Assembly (NCBI GenBank): GCA_045615345.1 | Contig: JAZLER010000029.1 | Location: forward strand, 1-32,705 | DNA from: Fumia sp045615345 | Lineage (GTDB): Bacteria; Bacillota; Clostridia; Oscillospirales; Ruminococcaceae | DNA length: 32,705 nucleotides | Direction of reading: 5' to 3' | Shown here: piece by piece, positions 31,390-32,705 of the stretch | Numbering within the stretch: position 1 is the stretch's first letter | How the letters are laid out: every line of letters begins with the position of its first letter | Position numbers and translations under genes: made by a program | Notes under the pieces: generated by a model | Told to the model about the DNA's origin: nothing | The model's database searches: none | What the model saw: the letters and a program-made list of their open reading frames with translations, nothing else

Positions 31390-31557
31390 TTAGTCAATAT
31401 CATCCTCTTCGTCCATAAACATAAGATATTCGAGTGCCCTTCCCGAAAGACGTTTCCTTGTTTCCTTTTCCTTTTCAGCAGGATTTTCGCTTTCTTTTCC
31501 CAGAATACCGTCAACTAACTGTTTAACAACATCATCAGAACACATTTCTTTTTCCAC
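31390..31557 (-). CDS. 55-residue acidic small protein, unknown function
   Basis: GTG 31557 follows AAAGGAG at 8 bases; an in-frame ATG at 31545 is a possible alternative. The product is MEKEMCSDDVVKQLVDGILG, a KES...EKEKETRKR linker and a hydrophobic end RALEYLMFMDEEDDID. The alternation of charged helices with an acidic tail looks like a real soluble protein rather than chance. It is too short for most gene finders. No family is recognised and no terminator follows before the aldolase promoter. Confidence 0.55.
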   Translation of the reverse strand: MEKEMCSDDVVKQLVDGILGKESENPAEKEKETRKRLSGRALEYLMFMDEEDDID

Positions 31558-31626
31558 AGATATCACTCCTTTTCATTTAAGTATTATCTGTATTGTATCG
31601 CAAATTGTGTACAAAAAAACGGACTT

Positions 31627-31658
31627 AAAAAGGCTATGGTAAAATTACCATAGCCTTG
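31627..31658 (-). terminator. Terminator after the small secreted-protein gene
   Basis: AAGGCTATGGTAA pairs with TTACCATAGCCTT (13 bp, very short loop), followed on the minus strand by TTTTT. It sits 21 bp after the stop at 31679. Confidence 0.9.
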
Positions 31659-31678
31659 ATTTATCACTCAATGTTTTA

Positions 31679-31989
31679 TTATGCACATTTTTTACACGGT
31701 TCATAATAATGCTCCACCGAATCTATTGTAGTTCTAATGGCATTACCTCCCGCACAGGTTTTTTTACGATGATATTTCTTTCCGGTAGGTGCAATATAAA
31801 CTGTTTCATCGTTTTCAACCGAAATTTCGGCAATAATTTCTTCCAAATCACCAGCTTCATATAATGTTTCCGAGCAAGATGAAGCAATTTCTTCTTTTAC
31901 TTTAAACATCGATTGTTCACTGCAAAACATTAAAACCGATATAACTGCAAGAGAGAACAAAACAGCCGAAAGCTTTTTTATAGATTCAT
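31679..31989 (-). pseudogene. Small secreted protein gene with an apparent frameshift in its signal peptide
   Basis: The C-terminal domain (about 40 residues: VYIAPTGKKYHRKKTCAGGN...YYEPCKKCA) is a small Cys/His module seen at the ends of secreted clostridial proteins, with the pattern YH-x(3)-C...C-x2-C. The open frame begins only at a TTG (31960), inside the hydrophobic core. The strong site AAGGGATGAT precedes ATG 31989 (31987-31989), which reads MNL and stops. Reading the downstream frame back through the A6 run (31974-31979) restores a proper signal peptide (ESIKKLSAVLFSLAVISVLM). A one-base loss near this run explains the data. It may be a sequencing error or a genuine mutation; a TTG start at 31960 is the alternative. 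Confidence 0.6.
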
Positions 31990-32039
31990 ATCATCCCTTA
32001 AAATAAACTGCTTATGCGATTTACCATTTTTATCCAAAA

Positions 32040-32245
32040 TAAAAAAGCGCGGCCACCGAAGTAACCGCACAAAAAACGCAAACCCCGATAGTCGCCAAAC
32101 CAATCTGTACAAACGAGTTTCCTCACACGAACAGAAACGGAATCTGCATTTTTATCAAATTCAGTCCGTTCGTGTAGTATGCACCTCAAAAGGGCACAAC
32201 ATTCCTGTTGAATTTTCGTCTGTACATTATATAGATTGATTTGGC
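32040..32245 (-). ncRNA. Candidate structured non-coding RNA, about 206 nt, family not assigned
   Basis: On the minus strand a promoter starts the RNA at the closing helix. GCCAAAUCAAUCU (32233-32245) pairs with AGAUUGGUUUGGC (32094-32106, 13 bp with one G-U). After a 7-nt bulge, GUACAGACGA pairs with UCGUUUGUAC, stacked directly on it. Inside are a hairpin CAACA-ggaa-UGUUG (32197-32210), then ACACGAACGGA (32165-32175) with UCUGUUCGUGU (32125-32135), and GAAUUUG with CAGAUUC at the tip. The 3' tail holds GACUAUCGGGG and ends in a UUCG-capped terminator. Many pairs are G-U compensated, which supports a functional structure. raiA/ClosRNA and 6S are the first classes to test. Confidence 0.7.
32041..32070 (-). 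terminator. Terminator of the second ncRNA, UUCG tetraloop
   Basis: On the minus strand GTGCGGTTAC-TTCG-GTGGCCGCGC forms a 10-bp stem with G-U pairs and a UUCG loop, followed by TTTTTT. Confidence 0.9.
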
Positions 32246-32251
32246 ACATTT

Positions 32252-32280
32252 ATTATACCACTATGAAACTAAAATTGCAA
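32252..32280 (-). promoter_or_regulatory. Promoter of the second ncRNA
   Basis: On the minus strand TTGCAA (32275-32280) and a perfect TATAAT (32252-32257) are separated by 17 bp. The predicted start coincides with the first base of the closing helix. Confidence 0.8.
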
Positions 32281-32572
32281 TTGTTTTTGTGAACTCTATT
32301 TGTGAAAAACAAAAAAGCCGTATCATTTCTGATACGGCTTTCTGTAATATTGTTTTTAGTCCAAAGGTTTCATTGTGGGGAGTATGAAAGGGCTTGAAAA
32401 ATCTTACACAAATATCTTACCTAATCTTGCTTTTTTGTTATTTTTCTTACCCACTAAAAGTACACCGTTTTTACCATTAAAAAATTATCTTACCTTAAAT
32501 TGCCTTTTTAGCACATATCATACCTCTGAAATGGTCTAAAAAATGGCCCAAAACTTATACTTTCACGGAACA
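32281..32572. other. Gene-free stretch between the second ncRNA and the methyltransferase gene
   Basis: The stretch holds a terminator hairpin AAAGCCGTATCA-TTTC-TGATACGGCTTT (about 32312-32342), with a T run on the minus strand. This suggests a minus-strand transcript from further right, or a deleted gene. TATCTTACCT occurs twice (32413-32422 and 32486-32495) among other TTAC motifs. I see no convincing coding sequence; a short minus-strand frame ending ILPTMKPLD is too small to call. Confidence 0.55.
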
Positions 32573-32601
32573 TTGCAGTTTTTAATGATATATGGTATAA
32601 T
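32573..32601 (+). promoter_or_regulatory. Promoter of the methyltransferase gene
   Basis: TTGCAG (32573-32578) and a perfect TATAAT (32596-32601) are separated by 17 bp, about 40 bp before the start codon. Confidence 0.8.
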
Positions 32602-32641
32602 GCAGTTAGTTCGATAAACTTGAATTTGACGGAGATTAGAT

Positions 32642-32705
32642 ATGCTTGAAAAAATGGCTGATTTCTTTGAAAACAGATTAGATGGATACGATAAACATAT
32701 GTTGA
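32642..32705 (+). CDS. Class I SAM-dependent methyltransferase, N-terminal fragment
   Basis: ATG 32642 follows GACGGAGA and runs off the window. The visible 21 residues, MLEKMADFFENRLDGYDKHM and one more, match the conserved opening of a clostridial class I methyltransferase family (FF-x-x-RLDGYDEHM pattern, from memory). The catalytic Rossmann part is outside the window, so the call rests on this N-terminal pattern only. Confidence 0.6.
   Translation, partial: MLEKMADFFENRLDGYDKHML

Noticed and set aside
31998..32249. Minus-strand ORF of 83 codons
   Set aside because: It coincides with the structured RNA and its terminator, has no binding site and starts at the predicted transcription start.

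Overview
The window looks like chromosomal DNA of an uncultured, probably gut-dwelling member of the Clostridia (Oscillospirales-like). The evidence is low GC, AGGAGG-type ribosome binding sites, TTGACA/TATAAT promoters with 17-bp spacers, two T-box leaders, a yybP-ykoY leader and many compact hairpin terminators. I placed it by pattern recognition only, without database searches.

Layout. 1-2140: an end fragment of a small membrane protein, an XRE/zinc-ribbon regulator, then about 680 bp without a gene. That stretch holds GACAACACT repeats, several terminators and a convincing roughly 219-nt structured RNA, and it abuts a truncated AzgA-type purine permease remnant. 2191-4571: a two-gene operon of an M14 peptidase-like protein and a BNR/sialidase-like protein. 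4588-5276: a tiny convergent gene and a membrane zinc-ribbon protein. 5281-6774: a Mn2+-type (yybP-ykoY) riboswitch with its own promoter and terminator, in front of an orphan OadB/OadG-like sodium-pump pair. 6880-7902: rsmE and a small anchored acidic protein. 7901-10433: a LysR regulator divergent from a sodium:solute symporter.

10451-15669 is an aromatic amino-acid operon under a T-box whose specifier reads UUC (Phe). It encodes phenylacetate-CoA ligase, a tandem-ACT protein, PheA, TyrA and DAHP synthase. On the minus strand, 15711-19536 is alaS with its own T-box (GCC, Ala), followed by a HIT hydrolase and a phosphoribosyltransferase.

19574-31322 is a carbohydrate region: N-acetylneuraminate lyase plus an alpha/beta esterase with a divergent AraC regulator; a putative glycoside hydrolase, a PBP-LuxR fusion regulator and a DMT transporter in one operon; an SDR / aldo-keto reductase / Gfo-Idh-MocA operon with a divergent AraC regulator; and an HpcH/HpaI aldolase. 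Together with the sialidase-like gene these fit foraging on host or plant glycans and oxidative breakdown of their sugars, but the substrates are inferred.

31390-32705 holds two small genes, a second structured RNA of about 206 nt, and the start of a SAM-dependent methyltransferase. The observations most worth following up are the Mn2+ riboswitch controlling an orphan decarboxylase-type Na+ pump, the two unassigned structured RNAs, the Phe T-box operon containing an arylacetate-CoA ligase, and the 167-bp nested palindrome at 22534-22700.
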